Below are positions 47,246 to 58,836 of a stretch of DNA of 64,000 nucleotides, piece after piece. Positions within the stretch are counted from its first letter, which is position 1. Each line of letters opens with the position of its first letter. The position numbers and the translations under genes were made by a program. Under the pieces are notes generated by a model, which had not been told where the DNA came from, searched no databases, and saw nothing but the letters and a program-made list of their open reading frames with translations. Source of the stretch: Bugula neritina (lineage: Eukaryota; Bryozoa; Gymnolaemata; Cheilostomatida; Bugulidae); assembly GCA_964035545.1 (NCBI GenBank), contig CAXIUT010000012.1, positions 1 to 64,000 of the forward strand, given 5' to 3'.

Positions 47246-47445
47246 NNNNNNNNNNNNNNNNNNNNNNNNNNNNNNNNNNNNNNNNNNNNNNNNNNNNNNN
47301 NNNNNNNNNNNNNNNNNNNNNNNNNNNNNNNNNNNNNNNNNNNNNNNNNNNNNNNNNNNNNNNNNNNNNNNNNNNNNNNNNNNNNNNNNNNNNNNNNNNN
47401 NNNNNNNNNNNNNNNNNNNNNNNNNNNNNNNNNNNNNNNNNNNNN
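47246..47445. other. Assembly gap, exactly 200 N
   Basis: A run of 200 N flanked by GGGGTT on the left and CCCCAA on the right. The round length and the telomere-to-telomere flanks indicate a scaffolding join of two capped contigs. Confidence 0.97.
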
Positions 47446-47696
47446 CCCAACCCCAACCCCAACCCCAACCCCAACCCCAACCCCAACCCCAACCCCAACC
47501 CCAACCCCAACCCCAACCCCAACCCCAACCCCAACCCCAAATGAAAATTACTTTTAGTTCCCAACCCCAACCCCAACCCCAACCCCAACCCCAACCCCAA
47601 CCCCAACCCCAACCCCCCAACCCCAACCCCAACCCCAACCCCAACCCCAACCCCAACCCCAACCCCAACCCCAACCCCAACCCCAACCCCAACCCC
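47446..47696 (-). repeat. (CCCCAA)n array, left end of right contig, with 21-bp island
   Basis: CCCCAA units cover 47446-47538 and 47560-47696, broken by the unique segment 47539-47559. That 21-bp segment equals 41138-41158 of the left copy (methyltransferase gene). Both its distance to the next homologous base (47697 = 41296) and its own offset are 6401, so the second array occupies exactly the 137 bases it replaces. Confidence 0.92.
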
Positions 47697-47961
47697 AGAG
47701 TTAAATCATATAAAACCTTTCAAAACTGAATAGAATAGTTAATAATTGATATCATTAATTGATATTAAATGAAAGAACCACTATATATTAAATGAAAGAA
47801 CCACTTTATATTAAATGAAAAACCCCTATCTTTTCGAAATTGATATTTTTAAAGGGAAGAACTAGTATTTATTCAAAATCGATTGAATATTTGATGACAT
47901 ACTGTAGGTACTAGATATTTAAATCTAGATGACTATGTTATATTTGATTTAGAATCAACTA

Positions 47962-48454
<493 letters not shown>

Positions 48455-48646
48455 TATCAACTCGTCAATCTAGCTAATCCATTATACCTTAAACATTCAT
48501 ATCATGATCTTAATAACAAAAGCAATTTATGAAGAAAGGACTTAGTGATATCAGTATCAAAGGATATCAGGAGTAGATATTATATAAGGATATCAGGAGT
48601 AGATATGGTTTAATATATGAGTAAATCAAATATAAATATAACTTAA

Positions 48647-49910
48647 ATGGATAAACAGCAAAAACTAGAATACCAAACCAGAATTTAAAACTACCTCTCA
48701 AAAGAACATATCTATGATCTCTTCGAAGACCTCACGAAACAACTCATAGTCAAACAACCAGATGACCCTCTCTCCTTCCTCATCGATAAACTCTCCAACC
48801 CACAAAGTACCCTTCAAGTTATGTAGGTAAAAAAATATTCATAATCGGCCCTCCAGGATTCAAAGTCAGAGAGTTTGCTCTCCAAGTAGGAGATCACTAT
48901 AAATTTACAGCTATATCAGTAGGTGACCTCCTGAAGAAATAAGTTTCAAAGAAACAAGAGCTAGGATAATAGATCGAATCCTACTTCAAACAGTACACCA
49001 TTGTCAAGGACTAGATAGTAAGCAAAATGGTTAAAAAATAAATAGAAGTAATTCAAAAATAAAAGAAAAGCTTTATCCTCTCAGGATATCCAAGAACAAG
49101 AGTGCAAGGATTAGCCATGCAAAGATAAGGTATCTTCCCTGATGCATTTATCATCCTCAATATGCCTTACGATAGAATCCTTCACTTCTGCTAGTACCCA
49201 TCTTTTTATTCAGATAAAAACTCAAAGCTTAAAAATCAATCGATAAAGCTATACTTGCCAATAGAGCTATGCACATAGCTAATCATGCTCAAGACTACCT
49301 TCTAAATGTTAAACAAATCAAATAAATATACCCCAACAACTACTTCGAAATTGATTGCTCAAAAGGATCCAGAGAAGATATACTAGAAGATATAGCTAGG
49401 TTGCTTAAGTTCAAAATAAAGACAAAAAGACCTAAAAGACCAGCTGCCATCCTTGTTTTAGGAGGTAAACAAGATTGTAGGACACTTGTCGCTAAAAAGT
49501 TGGCCAAAAGATATGGATTTGTACTAGTCATGGCAAGAGAACAACTAGCAGATCAGATATCTAAAAACACTTAGGTTGGAAGGCTGGTTCTAGACAACAT
49601 CAGAAGAAAAGATTTGGTGAAAGATTCCATCATGAATGGATTAATTCAAAGTAGATTAAGTCAAGTAGATGCTCAAATGCAAGGTTTCGTACTTGAAGGA
49701 TATCCTCGAACAGAAGGACAAGCAGTCTCACTGAAAGATACCTACATTCAACCCAGTTTGATCGCCATAATCGAATAAAACAACGGAACTAGTTCAGAAG
49801 TGATGAAACAACTCAACTAGAAGCATCAATCAGTCATGCTTAAGATTGATTCAGGATTAAGCGAAGAACAAATCTTTGAAAAAATATGCTATCAACTCTA
49901 AAACAACTGA
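48647..49910 (+). CDS. AK8: Adenylate kinase 8-like protein, intact copy
   Basis: 407 aa after two 20-nt introns (48807-48826, 49194-49213). The N-terminus is a RIIa/Dpy-30-type helix pair (NYLSKEHIYDLFEDLTKQLI then KPDDPLSFLIDKLSNP) as in AK7/AK8. Two nucleotide-kinase-like domains follow. The P-loop regions are degenerate: GPPGFKVREFA in the first (one residue short of GxPGxGK[ST]) and LGGKQDFRTLVAKKLAKRYG in the second. The NMP-binding GYPRT motif is kept in both (LSGYPRTRVQ, LEGYPRTEGQ). AK7/AK8 are axonemal proteins. Loss of canonical Walker A suggests a structural rather than catalytic role here. Confidence 0.85.
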
Positions 49911-49951
49911 TCATATCCCATATTGTATATTATAAGTAATAGTAATAGTAA

Positions 49952-51305
49952 TCATGAGTAGTAGTATGGTCGAGCTTCTCTCAAAGCATAGTCAAAAACA
50001 AGAGGCATCTTCTCATTGCCTTTGTTGGTTTGGGTCTTAGGAGTTTAAGCCTATTTTTTATGCTAAAGAAGATCAGTTGACTGTCTTATAGTTGACTTCA
50101 TTTACTTAGCAGGCATTTAAATGTCCATCTGACTGTTAAAAAAGGGGTGGTTCAGAGCAGCATCAGCTGAAAGACGTCTTTCCGGATCTTTTTCTAACAT
50201 TTTCATGAGTAGATCAAGTGTTTTATCTTAAGCTTTCGAGTAGATATCTTTGTTAAAGGTGAAATCACAGGCTCTATTTTGCAATAAGATTTAATTGTAT
50301 TTTTTTCCTTAGAAAACAGAACATCCAAAGATAAGGTAATGGAAAATGACTCCGGCAGAAAAGATGTCACTAATAGGTTAACTTTTAGTGCTCATATCTC
50401 TGATATTAATGATTTCAGGAGCAACAAAACCAGGTGTCCCGCATCTAACAAATAAATACTTCTCTTCATCTGCATAAGTTGCTAACCCAAAGTCACAGAT
50501 AGCAGTCTACCATACCTTATCCTTCTTGAACATTATGTTCTCAGGCTTCAAATCTCGATGTATTATCCGATGCTTGCTCAGTACTGACAGTCCCTGCAAA
50601 ATGTTCTTTATTATCTCTCTTGCAACCTATAGTTCTATCTTGGCTCCGCTCTAAATCAACCAATCAATACCTTCAGCAATTAGTTCAACTGCATGCCTTC
50701 CAAATGCTCTAATATCACATAGATTGAGTTGTCCGTCTCGTAAACTCCCTCTAAACGCATTATATTGCTATGATTTAGTCGACGCATCAGTTTTATCTCA
50801 TTTTCAAGAGACTAACGACCCTTATCTCCAGAATACTGTTTTTCCTTTGAAAAGGCCTTAACTGCTACCATCTTTTTGTCTCTTAGTCTTTCTGCCAAAT
50901 AAACGGTCGCAAAGGCTCCTTTTCCTATTTTTTTTTTAGCTTTAAACAATTTATGAAATCCTCTCTGATTGATCCTTTTTTCCAACTCCAAAGCCCAAGA
51001 CTAAACCACAGCAGTCTGAGCAGTAAAAGTCAATTGCTATGGACATCCTTCCCGTTCCAACTTGATGGCAGTCGCAGATCCCAAAGAGTCCTATGCCTAG
51101 ATCAACTAAAGAGTACAGATTGAGAGTAGATAACTTCGAATTTAGTGCTGAAAGAAAGAGGACAATGATGGGTGGGTTGTCTAAAGTTAAGAGCGTCTGA
51201 GAGGACAATATGTTGATTTGTGAGAATCAACTGGACTTCATTCTTATTAATGGTGAAGGTATTGCGTAGAGATGGAGAGTTAGTCTCTTTCAGAAGTTCT
51301 CCCAT
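49952..51305 (-). CDS. Ser/Thr protein kinase (CaMK-like), right copy
   Basis: Same 437-aa product as at 43547-44900, with introns at 51097-51116 and 50651-50670. About ten substitutions distinguish the copies here, for example near 50871 and 50891 (several in or next to codons for conserved residues but apparently mild). All catalytic motifs are kept (HRDLKPEN, CDFG, VAPE). Confidence 0.86.
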
Positions 51306-51587
51306 ACTGGGAAGAATCTACTAGAATAGGTACAACCAACTGCCTCGCATAGAAGACTTGCGTTCTAATTATATTCCAAAGAATATTCGATCCTGCATAT
51401 CCTTCCATAACTTAAACACCTCTCCACTATCATCCAACCATATCACACTTCCTTCCACTAGTCTATCCTCAACCATCCAGACCAACTGTTGAGCTACTTA
51501 CAGTCTTCAACAGCTAATAGAAGTCTCGATGTAGGCATGCCTTGAAATGTGATAATTTTCTTTAGAGTTTAGAAGAAATAGATAAAA

Positions 51588-52924
51588 TCATTAAGAAAAG
51601 GACATTAATTTTTCTTTAATCCAATCGTCCCATTTATGAAAGGGTATTCCTCTTTTGATTACTTTCTTGTATTAACTACTCAAATCAAGTACAAATAAAT
51701 CCTAACGGTCCAACTTCAACTTCACAGTCTGAACCACCTACATCATCGTCAATGTACCAACAAAAAGTGAGCAAAGTATAAATCAGGAATCCGCATCTTT
51801 GTTCCCTAAGCCATCTTCAAGCCATCATCTTTCTACTCCTACAACTACTACTCCTTTATCTAATCCTGTTTCGGATGTTCATGGCTATCAGTTGAGTGTC
51901 TGCTGTTCTTTCGAGAACGCATTGAAACACCTCGAGGATACTACATATCAAAAAATTGATTAGTAAAAGGCACTTCATCTCCGAGTTTATGATGCTACAC
52001 ATATGAAAGACGTTTCATTAATGGTTATATCATCTCTTTCTCATCTTTGTTCAAAGCAATTGGTTTAGTTTCTTCTGTACTACCAGTTAAAACTTCATTT
52101 TTTGATCTTTGATTGAAATAAAATTGCTAGATTAATTTATTTTTAGCCTACAGCTCCTCTTCCAATTTCGATATTTGTTTCTCTTAGAAATCAATTTTTT
52201 TAGCTGAACTACTGGCTTTCTTTTCTATTTCTTCCAAAGAATGTCTCAACATAGCTATCTCTTCCAACAACTATTCTTTTTCATCTTAATACAAAACTAA
52301 TTACTCTTTTCCTAAATGATTTTTTTACTAATTTCCAACTTTTATAACTCCACGTTCTCCAACAACTTCTTAGTCTGCTCACTATCTTAGTTAACTTGCA
52401 TAAAAGTTCTCCTTATTTATTTTTTTTCCTTTTTGCTGTGAGTCAACTAATGCTAGTACTTCTGTTGCATTTCCAAGGCCTATATCTTCAATACTTCGTA
52501 CTCTCTTTACCATCTGCTGACTTTTTCCTACTTTATGTTATCTCTACAGTCAATGAATGTTTAGTTTATTCCAAAGTTTAAACTCTATCTTTTAAATCGA
52601 TTGTTTCACGATCCATTTCAGTCATTTTGTCCCGAATATGTTCTATTTCTTTTAGACTTTCGTCTACAATACCAACTGAGTAACTAATAATTTACCTATT
52701 CTTTAGCCAATAATCATCGACAACCCTTTGAACTTTTCCATCATATTTCTAATGACTTAATGTTTTTTATCTTACTCCCAAGAAGGTAGCTCTTGAATAC
52801 ATCCCAACCCCCAACCCCAACCCCAACCCCAACCCCAACCCCAACCCCAACCCCAACCCCAACCCCAACCCCAACCCCAACCCCAAGTATTAATAAGGTC
52901 ATCTTTATGCAATTAGTTGTCCAT
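51588..52924 (-). pseudogene. Coiled-coil protein, right copy, exon 1 overwritten by array
   Basis: Matches the intact gene at 45183-46519 with offset 6405. The array at 52803-52884 occupies exactly the 82 bases equivalent to 46398-46479, replacing about 27 codons of exon 1 (the stretch around TTIWQDQLKWIIQREYAE). The rest, including the four introns, is intact. As with the AK8-like left copy, this is a broken gene only if the array is real on every molecule. Confidence 0.8.
52803..52884 (-). repeat. Internal (CCCCAA)n array, left-end orientation
   Basis: 82 bases of CCCCAA units (the first units impure, CCCAACCCCCAACC) between GAATACAT and AAGTATTAATAAGG. In the left copy the same flanks enclose 82 bases of coding sequence. 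The exact length match shows replacement, not insertion. Confidence 0.92.
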
Positions 52925-52949
52925 ATTATCTAATAACTATTTAATAATC

Positions 52950-53264
52950 ATGATAAAAATCATCAAAAAAGTCAACTCTGTGGGCAGTATCACCAGCCCT
53001 CTTCTGGCTCCTTTCTCCAACAAAACCATCCCATCAACTTAACTAGCAAAAACACCAATTCACCCTATCGACTGGCAAAGTGTTTTAGATAGATAGAGAC
53101 GAAATGTAATGAAGAACTACTAGTTGATATTACCAGGAGTATACATTCGGAATGAAATAGTGATTGGGTAGTAGTTTTGGTAGACCAAAAGCAAAAGACA
53201 TCGACATGCCAAACTCAAAAGAAACAGAAGAAAAGGCCCAAGAAGAACCGTCATCACCAATTGA
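52950..53264 (+). CDS. Small basic protein, right copy
   Basis: Same 104-aa product as at 46545-46859. No coding difference was seen. The downstream spacer to the ADA2 stop (about 295 bases) shows no further gene. Confidence 0.55.
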
Positions 53265-53558
53265 TATCACCACAACTATCAAAAACACTTATTTCTTACC
53301 TATTAACACTCTTATAACCGTTTTAGTTGAAATAAAGGTCACAACATAGGATTCATAAACCAAAGATATCATGATAACTAGAAGAAGTAGCAGTCAAAAT
53401 CAAAGAAAGGGAGATTAAATCGTCTCTAACTCAAATTCATCCAAATTAAAAAGATCTTAAAAGTGTTGTATTATTCATATGCATAAAATAACCAATAATA
53501 TCATCATTAAATTATCAACAGTCGACAGATAAATCAAAATAACACATAATAGATATTA

Positions 53559-55291
53559 TCATTCCTTTTTATTATCTTCTTCTTTTGTTTTTCTCTTTTA
53601 AATCGCATAATGGAATATTTAACGAACAACATTTTGATCTATTTTGAACATATCTAACTCTTCAATCGATAGATCAGGTTTTTTATCAACCTATCTTTCT
53701 ATTGTAACTTAAATCATACGAAATATAGCATAGCTGATCTTAAAAGCATCACATACATTTTTAGCCTTAGAATCTATCTATAAATTACTCTCACATAATC
53801 TTATTTTCTACCGCTATTTATTAAAAGATTTTTATATCTTAGATTTTCCTTTACTCCCAAAAACATTCGAAAACTAGCCTTTATTTGTTTCTTTGTATTA
53901 ATCGATTTGATCAAATGTCTTACATCCCTTTCGCTGCATTTATTTCAAATAACGTATCCTTTTTTATAACTCTATATTTCTGACTATTCCTGTCTTTATT
54001 TTTTAGTATTTTTATTCTTTTTCAAAGCGTCTAAAAGGTTTCATCATCCCATCGACCTTACTATAAATCTAACTTCTCTGACTAGTTTTTTGAAATGAAT
54101 TCAGAGTGAGCAACCTTTCCCTTGCAAAATCTTTTATCATATTTCTCTTTTTCACTTTAGAAACATAGTCATCAATTACAAACCATTTCATTTTCTTCAT
54201 TTAAGGTTATTAGTCTTATTATAAAACCAGTTCTGCTAGCATTAACTAAGCATCATTATCAAACTACTATTCAAACTACCCTCGGTTTATCATCACTGGC
54301 AACAAATCATCTTTTTGTTGCTCTTTTTAAATAAATAATTTCTATCTATTCTTCTTTGCTTTACTGCGTTTATTCTTAGAGATAGTCTAATTAACATGCT
54401 CTCTCGGGTTTAGTATAGTATCTTGTTCTCTCTGGTTTAGTATAGTATCTTGTTCTCTCTGGTTTAGTATACTCTCTTGTTCTCTCTGGTTTGATATAGC
54501 CCCTTGTTCTCTCTGGTTAAATATAGTCTCTTATTCATAATATTGATTTTTTATTTATATTTTATTTTATGACTTATTCTACGACTATTACTTATTTAAA
54601 GCCTAACTTTTATAATTTTCAATATTTAGTTCTTATTAGCAATTGACGGTACTAGGACTTCTAACAACAATTCTTTGATTTTTAATATCTGAATCAGGCA
54701 ACGAGTTATTTTCGAAATAGACTCTATAATAGTGTGATTGAATTTCGTAGGCCTTGAGGTCGCTTTGCATGAAGAAGCCAAGTTAATCCCAATCGAATCC
54801 TAACCTCTGAAAGCCCTACAGCATCATATATTACTCCCTTGACGACCATTTCTACTAAAACAAAGCTATCTAGCAATAGTTAACTATTTCATATTAATAA
54901 GGCATTGTCTATAGTTTACAAAAACATCCCAAACAATAACTTTATTAACCAGCTCTGACCCGGATATATTATATTATGTCTCTACAACAACATTCACATA
55001 AAATTATATCACCTTCCCCTCTTAGTTATTGCTACAATTCAAATACATATTATTACTACTACTATTGCTTATTGTTATTGGTGTACTAGTATTGGTTGTT
55101 ATTGATGTACTAGTGTTGGTTGTTATTGGTGTACTAGTGTTGGTTGTTATTGGTGTACTAGTGTTGGTTGTTATTGATGTATTATTGTTGGTTGTTATTG
55201 GTGTACTAGTGTTGGTTGTTATTGGTGTACTAGTGTTGGTTGTTATTGGTGTACTAGTGTTGGTTATTGGTGTATTATTGTTGCTATTCAT
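53559..55291 (-). CDS. ADA2-type transcriptional adaptor (ZZ-SANT-ADA)
   Basis: A single frame from about 54990 down to TGA 53559 carries a ZZ zinc finger (CECCCRDIIQYIRVRAGQ, CLGCFCK), a SANT/Myb domain (KWSSREQYMMLQGFQRLGFDWDQLG), a five-fold NQREQDTIL repeat (about 54400-54530), and the ADA2 domain (MINRGQFEQQFDNDAQLMLAEL then DFARERLLTLNS). ADA2 activates the GCN5 histone acetyltransferase in SAGA/ADA complexes. To reach a start codon the frame must be joined, probably by a 23-nt intron near 55013-55035, to a repetitive N-terminus (NTSTPITT repeats) starting at 55291. That first exon is tentative. The telomere of the left contig lies at the position equivalent to this stop codon. Confidence 0.8.
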
Positions 55292-55490
55292 TCTTACTCT
55301 ACATTCAGATGATCTATCTTTTAGTAATTAATTTTATGATACTATATTTATTTAACTGGTTCTCTATATATAAAATTGAACTTGACCAATTCGTTGTTAT
55401 CGTAGATGCAATGTCATATAAAAATAATACAATACCTTATATCCACAACTCCATCAACATACCATGCGTAAATAATAAAACAAACAACCC

Positions 55491-58400
55491 ATGCAAAAAT
55501 AATAAAATCAACCTTCCTCTCCTATCCTTATTGATAGTTCAGTCATTGATAGTTCAGCTGTGATTGATGGTTCAGTTGTCGTTGATGGTTTAGTTGTGAT
55601 TGATAGTCCACCGAATTAACGATAGTAATAATATATAGTAATCTAATCAGAATAAAGCCATTTACCCTCAAATGAACCAATATAAAGCGAATGGCTCAGT
55701 GATCCAGTCTAATCTCACTTCAGCAGCTCTAAAATAAATAATAAAAAGTAATTCTCTTCCTAATCAATATTATAAATAGTATCAGGAGTAGTTTCTAATT
55801 CATAAAATTCATAAAATAATGATTAATCCAAAAACAGTAAAAAAAGTAAAAAAAGTAAAAAGATAAGAAAGGATGTGAGTTAAAAGGCAAAAAAGGATGT
55901 GAGTTAAAAGGCAAAAAAGGATGTGAGTTAAAAGGCAAAAAAGAAGTATATAAAATCTATAAAGTGTATATTATGCAAGTTAAGAGGGACTAAGAGCAAG
56001 ATGTTTAAATGTGGCAGATGCTATCAATCTATCCATAAAGCTTGTACATAAGATCCATAGACATAACCCAAAGGATACATTTGTGAGAGATGTTCTGTTT
56101 CAACTCTTATTCCTTTAAAATAGAACACATAGAACATTCCCTAGAATAGATTAAACAAAAGCAAGACACAATAATTATAAAAGATGCAAGAATAAGACTA
56201 CTCTACAAAGAAAGATAGAATATATATCTAAAAGCTAAAAACCCATCAAGAAGGCTCAAATAAATAATTCAACTTATTCAAATAAAAATACAGTTACTAT
56301 GTTTTAGAGAACAACAAAATAAAATATCCAGTTTAAGACAAATTACTAATATTATACAGCAACATCCTCGAAATACAACCAAAACAAAAACCCCAACCCA
56401 CCGACCACCACCTCATCCCCAATCAATACCTCGGAAACATCCTTGAGTTATCAAGTTGGCTTACATCTTTCAGCAAACTCATCGAAATCTACTACCCCAC
56501 CTTCAAACTGCCATAAAGCAATTAAAAATAGTACATCTATTGCAGTTTGAATGCTAGTGGACTAGATGGGTGTTTTACGGATTTGTTATGTTTGTTTGTT
56601 AGGTTTTTTATTAGTGATATTCTAGATAGCAATAGAAAATAAAACTTAAAAACTATCGCATAAAACCCCTTCTTCCTACTACTAGCCTCCATATTCGAAC
56701 AAAACTAACTCACCAATACCTTCATTCTCCACTCACTACAGTAAATAGTAAAACAAATATCAACCTTGCCCTCATTCAAAAACTACTTCAGCAAAATATT
56801 ATAATCATACAACAAACATAGGTAGTAGTAGGAATTCAATAAGCATAGGTAGTAGTAGTAGTATAATAAGCATGTGTAGTAGTAGAATAGGCAGAGATAA
56901 TAGATAGGTTTAAAATAAAAGTTGATATTTTTGAGATAGATGTTGAAATAGATATCATAGACCAATGCTTTTAGATATTTAACAAATAAAAAAGCCTAAA
57001 CAATCCAAGAACTACTATAATCTAAAAACAAAATATAGTAATCTTTGAAGCATAGTCAAAAATAAAATAATATATAACTAATAAAGATGAATAAATAGCA
57101 ACTAAGAACAACTAAAATAAACATCTTATTTGCATTAAGCGATACCATCCTTTTGGGTAAAGATCGACATAATTCATAATATTACTACTATCGAGAATAG
57201 CCATCTAAAATATATGTCAACTATAAACAGTATCTTCTGGATAAAGGGTCCTTCAAAATATATCAAGGCAAAGATGCTATTGTCAGTGTTCTAAACTATC
57301 TAGATAGCAAAGGCTATCAAGAAAAAAGACTGATTAACAACCCAACCCCAACCCCAACCCCAACCCCAACCCCAACCCCAACCCCAACCCCAACCCCAAC
57401 CCCAACCCCTAAATAATATAAATAATAGTTTTAGTAGTGCAATATGAATCGTATGAGTTGGGGAAGTAGCCGAGAGGAGGTAGTTGGCTATTTTTAATAG
57501 ATTTAGCAGATGTATAACAATTTTTTAAAATAAAGAAAGATGAGGTGGACATCCCAATAGTAAAGAAACATTCTTTTTCAATAAATACAACAAGATCAAT
57601 CAATTTAGACGATATCTTTAAAGATCTATCACATAACGTAAAGATTTACAAATGCATAACTATTATAACCAGTCTTTAAAACATAGAAAGAGTAGTCATA
57701 TGGGATCAATTTCAAACACGAACTTAAATCCCATTCTACTCTTTTCAAAAAAAAAACAATCATGAAAATATGGAACAATAACTAATAAAAACATAAAAAA
57801 TGTTGGACAGACTACCTCCTCAAATCCATCTCCTCCTAAAACCTCTTCATTGCACTCTGCTTACTAGATATTAATGTAAAAAGGTTAATTAAAAGAAAAA
57901 TTAATCACGAACTAGAAAAAGATAAAAAAATGGGAAGGAAAAAAGAAGATAAAAATAGGAATAATTTTGAAGGAATAAAAAAGAACAAAGAGATAAACAA
58001 TAAAAAGAATAATCATTAAAAGGCAAATAAAAGAAATAATCATTAATAAGTAAATAAAAGAAACAATTAGTAGATGAATTACTATGAGAAGCAGCCAAGT
58101 AAAAAGATGATATTGAAATCATTAAATAATTAATAAAATGGATAACAGTAATATCTAGTTAAAAATATCAACAACAAACCAACAACTAAAATCAACAACA
58201 AACCAACAACTAAAATCAACAACAAACCAACAACTAATATCAACAACAAATCAACTAATATGAATAAATAGATAATCAATATACTGGAATCTTAATCTGA
58301 ATAGATATACCAACTTCCTAAAAAGTTCAATACTAATAAATATGCATCTCAAACAAATAAGAACTATCAAAAGTAAAGGTAGTAGAGAAGTTAAGATTAG

Positions 58401-58706
58401 TAGTATAGAAGTTAAGATTAGTAGTATAGAAGTTAAGATTAGTAGTATAGAGCAGCTAATAAGAACAAATACGACGTGATATCTATCAGCAGTGGGTCTT
58501 CAAAGTAGGTTTAAAAGATAAAAAATAGTAAATTATGCAATCTATGTTAAACCTTTGCTCCTCATCAGCCCTTTATCTAATGCTTCATCTGTAAAAAATC
58601 ATACCACTTCGACTGTGCCAACCTCCACAGAAAACCTAAAACTTAATGGCTCTGCTAAAAATGTCTAACCAATGATAATACCAAAAGAAATAGAAATAAA
58701 ATATGA
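55491..58706 (+). CDS. PHD-DDT-PHD chromatin protein, spanning an in-frame telomeric array
   Basis: 1071 aa in a single frame with TGA only at 58704-58706. N-terminus: repeated IDSS/IDG motif and a (KKDVSQKA)3 repeat. PHD finger 1 at about residues 163-205 (CILCKLRGTKSKMFKCGRC, then IHKAC). A DDT-like domain at about 300-335 (LGNILELSSWLTSFSKLIEIY). A WHIM-like stretch (LLGKDRHNSQYYYYRE) at about 560. A second PHD finger at about 1010-1055 (CNLCQTFAPHQPFIQCFIC, then WLCQKC). This layout resembles accessory subunits of ISWI remodellers (ACF1/BAZ family). The 69-base (CCCCAA)n array at 57341-57409 is read as Pro-Thr repeats without shifting the frame. No introns in more than 3.2 kb. Confidence 0.8.
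57341..57409 (-). repeat. Internal (CCCCAA)n array within PHD-DDT gene
   Basis: 69 bases of CCCCAA units between GATTAACAA and TAAATAATAT. The length is a multiple of three and the reading frame is the same on both sides. That fits a length-preserving replacement of about 23 codons better than an insertion. Left-end orientation, like all arrays right of the gap. Confidence 0.9.
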
Positions 58707-58836
58707 TACCTGTATATATCTACTATTATCATATTTATTAAATAAATAGTTGCTCATTTAGTTTATGTGTTTATGTAGTTTATGTGTTTATGTATTTATG
58801 TAGTTTATGTAGTTATTTGAAGGGATATTGAAGGTA

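Noticed and set aside
47149-47696. Gly-Leu, Gln-Pro, Asn-Pro and Trp-Gly repeat proteins from the arrays
   Set aside because: Any frame through GGGGTT/CCCCAA is open, so long dipeptide-repeat frames are automatic and carry no coding evidence.
55029-55331. Plus-strand frame of Val/Leu/Ile repeats (VLVLVVIG)
   Set aside because: It is the reverse complement of the NTSTPITT minisatellite; a hydrophobic repeat without conserved context is likely a shadow.
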